Under the pieces are notes generated by a model. It was given only the letters and a program-made list of their open reading frames with translations. It was not told the DNA's origin and ran no database searches. Shown here piece by piece: positions 1 through 7,947 of a DNA stretch of 64,000 nt. How positions within the stretch are numbered: position 1 is the stretch's first letter; every line of letters starts with the position of its first letter. The stretch comes from Bradyrhizobium sp. (lineage in GTDB: Bacteria > Pseudomonadota > Alphaproteobacteria > Rhizobiales > Xanthobacteraceae), in assembly GCF_027451485.1 (NCBI RefSeq), contig NZ_DAIDJE010000200.1, positions 17,348-81,347 on the forward strand, in the 5' to 3' direction. Both the position numbers and the translations under genes were made by a program.

Positions 1-502
1 CGGCCTTGTTGCCGATCACATAGGTAACGACCTGGGTCTCCGGCGTCACCACGATCTTCTTCTCGCCGTCCTTGTATTTCACCGTCAGCACCGGTCCATC
101 GACGCCGGCTACAGTCTGCTCGACATTGGCGTTGGTCATCTTGGTGTTGGGCTTGAGGTCCCAGTCGTAATGTCCCTCACCGGTCCCGCGCATCGATTCC
201 GGGAAGATATGGACCTCGATCGCCTTCTGGCTGCCGTCGGGCTGGGTCACGCCGGTTGCGCCGACGAACTGGCCTGGCTTGATGTCGGCCATGGTCGATT
301 TCACGATCGCCACGTAGAGTTGGGGATCGACGACGGTGAGCTTGACCTCGGCGCCGTCGCGATTTTTCACAATGTAAAACTGGCCGTCGACGCTCTCGAT
401 CGTGCCGCGGATGCGCAGCTTTTCCTGCGCAGATGCCGGCAATGCGAAGCAGGTCATGACAAACATCGCAGCCGCGAGCGTGCGCTGGAGCGTACGGGAC
501 AT
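1..502 (-). CDS. Secreted protein of unknown function, incomplete at the left edge
   Basis: Only the first 167 codons are in the window; the C-terminus runs off the left edge. The ATG at 500-502 is followed by a signal peptide (MSRTLQRTLAAAMFVMTCF, with probable cleavage after ASAQ), so the product is exported. The rest is beta-rich, starting KLRIRGTIESVDGQFYIVK, a pattern seen in small periplasmic OB- or DUF5666-like domains that appear as 'hypothetical' in bradyrhizobia. No catalytic motif or metal site is visible. The next gene on the same strand starts 254 bp upstream, so this is probably its own transcription unit. Function is not assigned. Confidence 0.8.
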   Translation of the reverse strand, partial: MSRTLQRTLAAAMFVMTCFALPASAQEKLRIRGTIESVDGQFYIVKNRDGAEVKLTVVDPQLYVAIVKSTMADIKPGQFVGATGVTQPDGSQKAIEVHIFPESMRGTGEGHYDWDLKPNTKMTNANVEQTVAGVDGPVLTVKYKDGEKKIVVTPETQVVTYVIGNKA

Positions 503-756
503 GGGATCCTCCGTGGGTCTGAGTGAGGGCAGAACGTGAGAAGGCTGCTCTCGCCAAGTGCCCGATACGGGCGTCCTCTGCAACCCCTCCGCGGTTGGAA
601 TATTCCTTGACCGGCTAACAACGATCACCGCACTGCAACAGGATTTCACCTTATTCAATTGTGATTCCGGCCCTGCGAAGGGCGATGCCCGGCACTCCCT
701 CTCACCGCCGTTCGGTCCGATCGTCAAATCCGGCATGCGGTCATTGGAATTGCGAG

Positions 757-1746
757 CTACTCCACCTTGATCCCGGCTTCGCGGATCACGCGCCGCCAGC
801 GCTCCTCCTCCGCCTGGACATACCGGTCGAGTGCCTGAGGCGGGAGCGCAACCGTCACCAGCCCTTCATTGATGCCGAGTTTCCTGAACGCCTCGGACTG
901 AACGGCTGCTGCCGCCGACTTGTTGAGCCGCGCGATCACCTCGTCGGGCGCGCCGGCGGGTGCGAACAGCCCATACCAGCTCTCGGCCGCATAGCCCGTC
1001 ACTCCGGCCTCGGCAACCGTGGGGAGTTGCGGGAAGGCGGGCGAACGCTCCGCCGATGTCACCGCGATCGCGCGCAACTGGCCACTTTCGACCAGCGAAG
1101 CGGCGCTCGCCACCGTCGTGAACATCACGTCGATCTGCCCGCTCATCAGATCAGTGATGGCCGGCGCAGCGCCCTTATAGGGTACGGCGATCAGCTTGAC
1201 CTTGGCGAGGTCGTTGAACAACTCGCCGGCAAGGTGCGCTGATGTACCAACGCCGTAGGTCCCGAAGGTCATCTTGCCGGGACTGGCCTTCGCCGCTGCG
1301 ATCAGATCTGCGACCGACCGAAGCGACGATTTCGGATTGACGACAACGAGATTGAAGGAGCGCGCGATCAGCGCGACGGCTGCGAAATCCTTGTGAGGAT
1401 CGTAAGGGAGTTTCGCGTTCAGCGTCGCGTTGACCGCGTGCGAGAACGTTCCCATCAACAGCGTATAGCCGTCCGGCTGGCTGACCGCGACGGCCTGCGT
1501 TCCGATGATGGTCCCTGCGCCCGGCCGATTCTCGACGAAGACGGAGGCGCCGAGGTCTTTTGCCATCTCCTGCGCCAGGATGCGCGCGACCGCATCGGTG
1601 CCGCCGCCGGGCGCAAACGGCACGACGATCCGGATCGGCTTATCGGGGTATGTTGCGGCAGCCGCAAGTCCGGTTGCGAGGGCAGTGAAACAAAGCGCGG
1701 CAAGTGGAAGTGCAAACGGCGTCGTCTTGCGGCGTGCAACGAACAT
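757..1746 (-). CDS. Tripartite tricarboxylate transporter (Bug/TctC) substrate-binding protein
   Basis: The 329-residue product has an N-terminal export signal (residues 1-32, ending LAAAATYP) followed by the family hallmark KPIRIVVPFAPGGGTD and the segment VENRPGAGTIIGTQAV, typical of Bug periplasmic receptors. These proteins bind carboxylates or related small acids and feed a TctAB membrane pair. No tctA or tctB lies nearby, so this is an orphan receptor, which is common in this family. Start: the ATG at 1744-1746 follows the purine-rich GGGAGGGCGCC. The D-amino-acid aminotransferase-like gene lies upstream on the same strand, 111 bp away. The ligand cannot be read from sequence. Confidence 0.9.
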   Translation of the reverse strand: MFVARRKTTPFALPLAALCFTALATGLAAAATYPDKPIRIVVPFAPGGGTDAVARILAQEMAKDLGASVFVENRPGAGTIIGTQAVAVSQPDGYTLLMGTFSHAVNATLNAKLPYDPHKDFAAVALIARSFNLVVVNPKSSLRSVADLIAAAKASPGKMTFGTYGVGTSAHLAGELFNDLAKVKLIAVPYKGAAPAITDLMSGQIDVMFTTVASAASLVESGQLRAIAVTSAERSPAFPQLPTVAEAGVTGYAAESWYGLFAPAGAPDEVIARLNKSAAAAVQSEAFRKLGINEGLVTVALPPQALDRYVQAEEERWRRVIREAGIKVE

Positions 1747-1857
1747 GGCGCCCTCCCGGCCCCCGGTTTTTGCGCCTTATAACAGATTTCAACTCACGCA
1801 CGATGCCTGGCGCGGATCGACATGCCGCTGCCAGACGTTCGCCATGACGATGGCTGT

Positions 1858-2715
1858 CTATGTTCCCGTGGCGCGGGCGAACTCGATGTAGATTTCGCGC
1901 AGACGCTGGGCCAACGGTCCGGGCTTGCCGTCGGCAACCGGCTTGCCGTCGATCTTCACCACCGGCTGCACGAAGGATGACGCGCTGGTGATGAAGGCTT
2001 CCTTCGCCTTTAGTGCCTCTTCGATCGTGAACGCCCGCTCCTCGATACGGAGCTGACGCTCTTCGGCAAGCTTCACCACCGCCTTGCGGGTGCAGCCCGG
2101 CAAAATCGCCGATGAATTCTCTCGCGTTACCAGCACGTCGTCCCTGGTGAGAATAAAGGCCGAGGACGATCCGCCTTCCGTGACCTTGCCGTCCTCGATC
2201 ATCCAGGCTTCGCCTGCGCCGGCTTCGGCCGCCGCCTGCTTGGCCAACACCTGCGCGAGCAGAGCCACGCTCTTGATGTCGCGCCGTGTCCAGCGGATAT
2301 CGGGCACGGTGATGACGCCGATCCCGGACTTGGCGGACGCCGCATTCACGATGTCCTTCACCGAGGTGAACATCATCAGTGTCGGCTTGACGCCCTTCGG
2401 AAACGCGAAATCGCGTCCCACGTCGGCGCCGCGGGTGACCTGGATATAAACCAGGCCGTCCTTGAGCTGGTTGCGCGAGATCAGCTCATGCTGAATCTCC
2501 TTGATTCGCGCGATGGTCTCCGGCAGCGGCAGCCTGATCTCACCGACCGAACGCTCGAGCCGCGCGAGGTGCGATTCATTGTCGACCAGCTTGCCGTCGA
2601 GCACCGCGGAGACTTCGTAAATGCCGTCGGCGAACAGAAAGCCGCGGTCCAAAATCGAGATTTTGGCTTCGCGGAGCGGCACGAAAGCGCCGTTGACGTA
2701 AGCGATCGGGTCCAA
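1858..2715 (-). CDS. D-amino-acid aminotransferase-like class IV PLP enzyme
   Basis: The 285-residue product matches fold-type IV aminotransferases of the D-alanine transaminase branch. The PLP lysine is K148 in RRDIKSVALLAQVLAKQ. The cofactor-phosphate region GGSSSAFIL and the substrate-side ILDRGFLFADGIYE near residues 21-34 are present. Expected reaction: transamination between D-amino acids and 2-oxo acids. Branched-chain aminotransferases and aminodeoxychorismate lyases share the fold, but the DIKS motif favours DAAT. The start is a TTG at 2713-2715 preceded by AGGAG at good distance. The gltL-type gene lies 181 bp upstream on the same strand, so shared transcription with the amino-acid transporter is possible but not shown. 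Confidence 0.85.
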   Translation of the reverse strand: MDPIAYVNGAFVPLREAKISILDRGFLFADGIYEVSAVLDGKLVDNESHLARLERSVGEIRLPLPETIARIKEIQHELISRNQLKDGLVYIQVTRGADVGRDFAFPKGVKPTLMMFTSVKDIVNAASAKSGIGVITVPDIRWTRRDIKSVALLAQVLAKQAAAEAGAGEAWMIEDGKVTEGGSSSAFILTRDDVLVTRENSSAILPGCTRKAVVKLAEERQLRIEERAFTIEEALKAKEAFITSASSFVQPVVKIDGKPVADGKPGPLAQRLREIYIEFARATGT

Positions 2716-2896
2716 ACCAGTTCTCCTGAGGTGCGGAAATCAAATTGATGAAAGCATATACGCAAAATGAAGGAGCGGATAAACCCCATGTCCGACATTC
2801 CGAAATGGTTCGATAGAACCAAATCGGGAATCCCGAGATTCTCCGACGTGCAACTGAGCATGGGAGTTCACGCCAGGCACGCCCGGAATGACGCGC

Positions 2897-3628
2897 TCAA
2901 TGCGACAGGATCTTCGACAGGAATTTTTGCGCGCGTTCGCTGCGCGGCTTGTTGAAGAACTCTTCCTTCTGGGCATCTTCGACGATCTCGCCCTGGTCCA
3001 TGAAGATGACGCGGTTGGCGACCTTGCGGGCAAATCCCATTTCATGGGTTACGACCATCATCGTCATGCCGTCGCGCGCGAGATCGATCATGACATCGAG
3101 CACCTCGCTGATCATTTCGGGATCGAGCGCCGAGGTCGGCTCGTCGAACAGCATGGCGATCGGATCCATCGCCAAAGCCCGGGCGATCGCGACCCGCTGC
3201 TGCTGGCCGCCGGACAATTGCGCCGGATATTTCTGTGCGTGATCCTTCAGGCCCACGCGATCGAGCAGCTTCGACCCCTTCGCCATCGCTTCCGCATGCG
3301 ACCGCCCGAGCACCTTTTCCTGCGCAAGGCAAAGGTTGTCGATGATACGCAAATGCGGAAACAGTTCGAAATGCTGGAACACCATGCCGACACGGGAGCG
3401 CAGCTTTGGCAGATTTGTACGAGGGTCGCCGACCGAAATGCCGTCGACCGTGATCGTCCCCTTCTGGAACGGCTCGAGGGCGTTGACGCATTTGATCAGG
3501 GTCGATTTGCCGGACCCCGACGGGCCGCAGACCACGACCACCTCACCCTTGGCGACGCTGGTGGTGCAATCCTTCAGTGCCTGAAACGCCGTGCCATACC
3601 ATTTGTCGACGTGGCTGATCTCGATCAT
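2897..3628 (-). CDS. gltL: Amino-acid ABC transporter ATP-binding protein (GltL type)
   Basis: This is the ATPase of a polar amino-acid uptake system. Walker A is GPSGSGKST, the Q-loop is in [13 protein letters not shown], the signature is LSGGQQQR, Walker B is [11 protein letters not shown] and the switch histidine is in VVTHEMGFA. The start is placed at [12 protein letters not shown], giving 243 residues, because family members begin there; 16 further in-frame codons exist upstream but look like spacer. It is the last gene of the gltI-J-K-L order on the minus strand, 64 bp after gltK. The assignment to glutamate/aspartate rests on the permease and receptor similarity. Confidence 0.92.
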   Translation of the reverse strand: MIEISHVDKWYGTAFQALKDCTTSVAKGEVVVVCGPSGSGKSTLIKCVNALEPFQKGTITVDGISVGDPRTNLPKLRSRVGMVFQHFELFPHLRIIDNLCLAQEKVLGRSHAEAMAKGSKLLDRVGLKDHAQKYPAQLSGGQQQRVAIARALAMDPIAMLFDEPTSALDPEMISEVLDVMIDLARDGMTMMVVTHEMGFARKVANRVIFMDQGEIVEDAQKEEFFNKPRSERAQKFLSKILSH

Positions 3629-3692
3629 GATAACCTCAACTGCCTGGGCATGATCTTTCGGAAGGCCGCTTTCCAATTTTTCGGATCATGCG

Positions 3693-4385
3693 CTAACGAA
3701 CGATGGCGATGCGCGCCTGAAGGCGCCGCACGCCGAAAGACGCGATGCTGGAAATGACGAAGTAGACCAGCGCCGCGAACAGGTACATCTCCACGAGCCG
3801 GCCGTCGCGTTGGGCCACCTTGCTGGCGGCGCCGAGAAAATCGGTGATCGACAGCACGTAAACCAGCGAGGTGTCCTGGAACAGCACGATGGTCTGCGTC
3901 AACAGCACCGGCAGCATGTTGCGGAAGGCCTGCGGCAGCACGACGTAACGCATCGTTTGCCAATAGGTGAGGCCGAGAGCGGAAGCGGCCGCCGGCTGGC
4001 CCCTGGATATGGATTGGATGCCGGCGCGCATGATCTCGGCGTAATACGCCGCCTCAAACAGCGTGAAAGTGAGGAGCGAGGACTCAAAGGCGCCCACGCG
4101 TACCGGCCGCGACGCACCGGTCAGCCACTGCCCAATATAGGGGACGAGGAAGTAGAACCAGAAGATCACGAGCACCAGCGGCAGCGAGCGCATCAGGTCG
4201 ACATAGAGCTGGGCAATGCGCGGCAGACCCCAGACGCCGGAAAGGCGCATCATCGCGATCAGCGTGCCCCAGATAATGCCGCCGACAGTCGCCAGGCCGG
4301 TCAGCATCAGCGTGAACGTCATGCCGTCGAAAAAAAGATAGCCGAGCGAGCGGCGGATAACGTCGAAATCGAAATTGGCGAGCAT
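3693..4385 (-). CDS. gltK: Amino-acid ABC transporter permease (GltK type)
   Basis: A 230-residue inner-membrane permease of the polar amino-acid (HEAA) family. Hydrophobic helices are visible at about residues 15-45, 65-85, 95-115 and 190-215. The cytoplasmic EAA-type loop that docks the ATPase is ASALGLTYWQTMRYVVLPQA. It forms a heterodimer with GltJ. The ATG at 4383-4385 lies 4 bp after the gltJ stop codon, so the two are almost certainly co-translated. It is of normal length with no broken motifs. Confidence 0.92.
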   Translation of the reverse strand: MLANFDFDVIRRSLGYLFFDGMTFTLMLTGLATVGGIIWGTLIAMMRLSGVWGLPRIAQLYVDLMRSLPLVLVIFWFYFLVPYIGQWLTGASRPVRVGAFESSLLTFTLFEAAYYAEIMRAGIQSISRGQPAAASALGLTYWQTMRYVVLPQAFRNMLPVLLTQTIVLFQDTSLVYVLSITDFLGAASKVAQRDGRLVEMYLFAALVYFVISSIASFGVRRLQARIAIVR

Positions 4386-4389
4386 CGGG

Positions 4390-5121
4390 CTATTTCCCGC
4401 TGATGTAGCCGGGGATCGCCACGCTGCGCTCGACGAAATGCATGACGATGACGACGACGATGTTGATCAGAAGGTAGAGCACGGTCGCGGCTGTAAAGGC
4501 CTCGAACACCTGAAACGAGAATTCCTGCATTGCGCGCGCTGCGGCGGTCAGTTCGATCAGGCCGATGGTGAGCGCGACGGAGGTGTTCTTGATGGTGGAC
4601 AGAAATTCCGAGGTCAGCGGCGGCAGGACGATACGGACGGCGATCGGCAGCAGTACGTAGCGATAGACCTGTGCCGTCCGCAAACCCAGTGCGGTCGCTG
4701 CCATTCGCTGGCCGCGCGGCAGCGAATTTATTCCGGCCCGCGTCTGCTCGGCCACGCGTGCCGACATGAACAAGCCGGTGCCGATCGCGGCCGTGTAGAA
4801 TGGCGCATTCGGCAACTGTTTCAGCCAAAGTCCCCAGGCGTGCGGGAGTAGTTCCGGCAGGACAAAGAACCACAGGAAGAGCTGCACCAGCAGCGGCATA
4901 TTGCGGAAGAACTCGACATAGCAGAACCCGAATAAATTGGCGGGCTTTGACGGAAGCGTCCGCATCACGCCGACGATGGCGCCGGTTGCGAGCGCAATCA
5001 CCCAGGCGGCGAGCGAAGTGACGATCGTCACCATCAGCCCGGACAACAGCATGTCGAGATAAGTGCCGGTCCCGTTCGGAGACGGCTCAAAGAAGATGTG
5101 CCAGTTCCAGTGATAGTTCAC
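4390..5121 (-). CDS. gltJ: Amino-acid ABC transporter permease (GltJ type)
   Basis: A 243-residue permease with the EAA loop AATALGLRTAQVYRYVLLP and hydrophobic helices matching E. coli GltJ end to end, including the N-terminal NWHIFFEPSPNGTGTYLD and the C-terminal VERSVAIPGYISGK. A longer frame extends to 5250, but the 43 extra residues are basic and unlike the family, so the GTG at 5119-5121 (V-N-Y-H-W-N-W) is chosen as start. It lies downstream of gltI across a 387-bp gap containing a strong hairpin. Substrate by family: glutamate, aspartate or related amino acids. Confidence 0.88.
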   Translation of the reverse strand: MNYHWNWHIFFEPSPNGTGTYLDMLLSGLMVTIVTSLAAWVIALATGAIVGVMRTLPSKPANLFGFCYVEFFRNMPLLVQLFLWFFVLPELLPHAWGLWLKQLPNAPFYTAAIGTGLFMSARVAEQTRAGINSLPRGQRMAATALGLRTAQVYRYVLLPIAVRIVLPPLTSEFLSTIKNTSVALTIGLIELTAAARAMQEFSFQVFEAFTAATVLYLLINIVVVIVMHFVERSVAIPGYISGK

Positions 5122-5508
5122 GGCCGCCTCGTTCCTAAGCCAAGTGTGGCCACCAGGGCCGATCCAACAGAAGGCAGTGGTTTTCCTGTCATCTTCCCCG
5201 CCTCGGCCATGTCTGACACGACCATCCCTTTTTCTTCGAATTCGCTGCAAGGATCGGGCCGCCGACCGGCCCGATCCGACATCACGCGATCGGAGTCCGG
5301 ATGGAAGGAGTCCGATCGGCTCGCGTCACACCAAGCGCCGCCTGCGCGACGAACCAAGGCACAACAACAGCAAGGCCCATCGCGCGTACGCGTGGCATCG
5401 GCATTCCCTGCTCCCGCGCACGGATCCGGAAAGGCGGGAACCGGTTCTCTGCAAAAAGCGTGGTCTCCAGGGCTCGACCCGAGGGATCATGCGCAAACAA
5501 TCGTCGCC
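5122..5508 (-). other. Long gltI-gltJ intercistronic gap
   Basis: No convincing gene is present in these 387 bp. Several short frames are open on both strands, but none has a family-like product or a clear ribosome site. The main structure is the hairpin at 5251-5277. Confidence 0.6.
5251..5277 (-). promoter_or_regulatory. Intercistronic hairpin between gltI and gltJ
   Basis: A perfect 10-bp inverted repeat (GGATCGGGCC / GGCCCGATCC) has a 7-base loop. In the minus-strand transcript it lies after gltI and before gltJ. No T-run follows it in that direction, so it looks more like an mRNA-stabilising or attenuating hairpin than a full terminator. This is consistent with the usual excess of binding protein over permease. 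Confidence 0.6.
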
Positions 5509-6423
5509 TCACATCGCCTTGTAGGAAGCCGGGTCGGGCGAATCGGAAGGATGGGCGAACTCATACTTCAGCTCGGGTCCGAGCGGCACCTTGAGATTGA
5601 GGCCCTTCGGCGGAATCTTTGCCATGAACCATTTGTTGTAGATCTTTTCGCCCTCGCCGCTCTTGTAGAGCGCTGCGGTCGCCGCATCGACCACCTTCTT
5701 GAACGGCACATCGTCCTTGCGCAACATGATGCCGTAGGGCTCCGGCTTGGAGAACGCATCGGTGGAGATGACGTAGGCGTCCGGATCCTTGGAACTCGCG
5801 ACAAAGCTGGCGAGAAGAATGTCGTCCATCACGAAGGCGACGGCGCGGTCGCTTTCCACCATCAGGAAGGCTTCGGCGTGGTCTTTCGCCGGGATGATGT
5901 TGATGCCGAGATTGCGCGCGGCATTGGCCTCGTTAAGCTGCTTGATGTTGGTGGTGCCGGAGGTCGAGACTACCGACTTGCCCTTCAGGTCATTGATCGA
6001 GTTGATGTGGCTCGCCTTCTTCGAGACGAAGCGGCTCGCCGTAAGGAAGTGGGTGTTGGTGAACCAGACCTGCTTCTCGCGCTCGGCGTTATTGGTGGTC
6101 GAGCCGCATTCGAGGTCGATGGTGCCGTTGGCCATCAGCGGAATACGGGTGGCCGACGTCACAGGGTTGAGCTTGACCTCCAGCTTGTCGAGCTTGAGCT
6201 CCTTCTTCACGGCATCGACGATCTTGTAGCAGATGTCCATGGCGTAGCCGACTGGCTTCTGATTGTCGTCGAGATAGGAGAAGGGAATGGAGGAATCGCG
6301 ATAGCCGAGCGTGATCGTGCCGGTCTCCTTGATGTTCTTCAGCGTTCCCGTCAGTTCCTGCCCCATCGCCGGCCATGAGAGCGCAACGGCGAAGGCTGCG
6401 CCTGCAACAAGCGTTCGTTTCAT
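5509..6423 (-). CDS. gltI: Amino-acid ABC transporter periplasmic binding protein (GltI type)
   Basis: A 304-residue receptor with signal peptide MKRTLVAGAAFAVALSWPAM and cleavage near AMGQ. SBP family 3 features follow: TGTLKNIKETGTITLGYRDS, then SIPFSYLDDNQKPVGYAMDI, then the pair-lobe motif LECGSTTNNAEREK seen in GltI/DEBP proteins. It delivers glutamate- or aspartate-like amino acids to GltJK. The ATG at 6421-6423 overlaps the stop of the upstream alpha/beta hydrolase in an ATGA arrangement, so translation is coupled. A 411-codon frame extends further upstream, but that part is a shadow of the hydrolase gene. Confidence 0.93.
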   Translation of the reverse strand: MKRTLVAGAAFAVALSWPAMGQELTGTLKNIKETGTITLGYRDSSIPFSYLDDNQKPVGYAMDICYKIVDAVKKELKLDKLEVKLNPVTSATRIPLMANGTIDLECGSTTNNAEREKQVWFTNTHFLTASRFVSKKASHINSINDLKGKSVVSTSGTTNIKQLNEANAARNLGINIIPAKDHAEAFLMVESDRAVAFVMDDILLASFVASSKDPDAYVISTDAFSKPEPYGIMLRKDDVPFKKVVDAATAALYKSGEGEKIYNKWFMAKIPPKGLNLKVPLGPELKYEFAHPSDSPDPASYKAM

Positions 6424-7298
6424 GAATGGACTCCCTGTTTGTCCGACTTGGAATGATTTCGAATCTGGTCGAGGACGGGCGCGATGTAGCGGCGAAACTG
6501 TGCCGGGTTTTCGCTCATCGGAAAATGGCCGAGTTGCTCCATGATAGTGACGTGAGCGCCCTGGATAGCTGCTGCCGTACGGACCGTGTCTTCCGGCGTG
6601 CAGGAAAAATCGTATTCCCCGGTAAGCAGATAAAGCGGACAGGCGGCGGTGTCGATCCCCTCGAGACGCCCTCGCAGGTCGCCGTCGACCCGATAGAAGT
6701 AAAGGTCGCCCTTGAACACGCCGGGACCGCCCTGCTTGTAGCACCAGAGCGTCTCGGCTCGGGCGGCTTTCGGGCTTTGCGGCGCGATGAGGCCGGACAC
6801 CAGGGCGGCGCAGACTTCGCCGCCGTGGACATCCGGCCGGTTGAGCCAGCTCGTATCATACCAAGGCGCCTGAAAATCGGCCGCTTCGAGCCCGATCAAG
6901 GCGCGAAATTCGCTTGCGTGTTCGATCGCAAGGTTGAGCACGATGCGGCCACCGATGGAGCAGCCCATCACCACGGGCTTGTCGAGTCTCAGTGCCCGGC
7001 AGAACGCCAGAATCGTTTCGGTGTAACGCGCGGTAGTGAGACGGTATTCCGAACCATCCCAGCTTTCCGGCGGGTTCGATTTGCCATGCCATGGCATGTC
7101 GAATGCAATGATGCGGAAATGCCTTGCCAATTCCTCGTCGGCGAGCAGATGGCGCCATTGCCGCCCGTCCGAGCCGGCGGTGTGCAGGCAGACCAGAGGA
7201 ATGCCTGCACCATTCTCCTCGAAATAAATCCGACAGTTTTCCCCGCCGACGTCGACATGGACGTAGCGGCCGGCGATCGGCTCGATCGCGCCACTCAT
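6420..7298 (-). CDS. Alpha/beta hydrolase, coupled to gltI
   Basis: A 292-residue alpha/beta-hydrolase-fold protein. The oxyanion-side segment is PLVCLHTAGSDGRQW, the nucleophile elbow is MGCSIGGR (Ser in G-C-S-I-G), the acid is probably in TGEYDFSCTPED and the histidine is in QLGHFPMSENP. The start is set at MSGAIEPIAGRYVHVDVG (7296-7298), which gives ATGA overlaps at both ends, with the 138-aa gene upstream and gltI downstream. This tight packing suggests it processes a compound handled by the same operon, perhaps an ester or amide of an amino acid; that is inference. The substrate is unknown. Confidence 0.85.
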   Translation of the reverse strand: MSGAIEPIAGRYVHVDVGGENCRIYFEENGAGIPLVCLHTAGSDGRQWRHLLADEELARHFRIIAFDMPWHGKSNPPESWDGSEYRLTTARYTETILAFCRALRLDKPVVMGCSIGGRIVLNLAIEHASEFRALIGLEAADFQAPWYDTSWLNRPDVHGGEVCAALVSGLIAPQSPKAARAETLWCYKQGGPGVFKGDLYFYRVDGDLRGRLEGIDTAACPLYLLTGEYDFSCTPEDTVRTAAAIQGAHVTIMEQLGHFPMSENPAQFRRYIAPVLDQIRNHSKSDKQGVHS

Positions 7299-7711
7299 GC
7301 CGCCCTCCCCGGCGCGAAACGCGGCAGCGCCAGCAGATCCTTGAAATACTGCAAATGCGTCATGAAGGGATGCAGGTCGCCTTCGAGACTGGCCTCTTTC
7401 CGCTTGGTCAGCGCCAGAAGATCGTGCCAACCGGGCCGCGGCATCGGCTGCCAATATTCCGCCCAGGCGGCAGATGACGCCCGGAAGGCAAAGCGCCAGG
7501 AACGCATCAACACGGGTGCCGCCGTCATATCGACGATGGCACCTTCGCGGATCGACACGTGAAAGGGATGATCGGCCGGCCCCAAAAGGCAGTCGCAGGT
7601 GAGCATGCGGCCGCGAACGACAAGGTCAGGCGTTCGGCCGAGCATTGCGGGAATTCCGGCAAAAAGCTCGGCTATCGCAGCATCGCTGGCGCTTGACGAC
7701 GTCATAGGCAT
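7295..7711 (-). CDS. Small protein of unknown function, possibly SCP2-like
   Basis: 138 residues without signal peptide or membrane segment. The alternation in PDLVVRGRMLTCDCLLGP, HVSIREGAIVDMTAAP and SWRFAFRASSAAWAEYWQP resembles small SCP2-like (sterol/lipid carrier) folds, but I cannot confirm this by eye. Its TGA overlaps the hydrolase ATG (ATGA), making it the first gene of the hydrolase-gltIJKL operon. Two starts are possible, M1 or M3. The promoter must lie between here and the palindromic element that begins 69 bp upstream. Confidence 0.75.
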   Translation of the reverse strand: MPMTSSSASDAAIAELFAGIPAMLGRTPDLVVRGRMLTCDCLLGPADHPFHVSIREGAIVDMTAAPVLMRSWRFAFRASSAAWAEYWQPMPRPGWHDLLALTKRKEASLEGDLHPFMTHLQYFKDLLALPRFAPGRAA

Positions 7712-7779
7712 TTATGGTCCGAACCTCTGGCCGTCGCAAGCCGACCTTGGGGCCGGAAGGCGCGGCTGCGCCACAACCG

Positions 7780-7938
7780 GTGTCCCGGTTCTGGCATTCG
7801 TACCATATCGCGGCAGGCAGCTTTACGAATGTCAGAACCACAGCGACACTTGCAAGCATCTGATTCTGGTGTGGCTTTGATACTGACGTTCCTACGAAGA
7901 ACTCGCAATGACACTGGGACACGTCAGTGTCGCCACAC
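7780..7938 (-). repeat. Composite two-hairpin element, copy 1
   Basis: The first hairpin (7780-7850) has arms GTGTCCCGGTTCTGGCATTC and GAATGTCAGAACCACAGCGA (stem type A). The second (7869-7938) has arms beginning GTGTGGC and ending GCCACAC, with inner ACTGACGTTC and ACGTCAGTGT (stem type D). The 18-bp spacer reads, on the minus strand, CAGAATCAGATGCTTGCAAG. The orientation D-spacer-A is therefore minus. It lies between the 138-aa gene start and the stop of the frameshifted transporter (9 bp away). Confidence 0.8.
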
Positions 7939-7947
7939 AAGTCACGG

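Noticed and set aside
2740..2896. Short frames and the TCGGGA-TCCCGA palindrome between dat-like gene and gltL
   Set aside because: Frames have no ribosome site or family match, and the palindrome is too short to call a terminator.
5098..6378. Long plus-strand frame of 426 codons opposite gltI/gltJ
   Set aside because: It is the antisense shadow of a clear receptor gene, with a composition (His/Arg/Val-rich) unlike a real protein.
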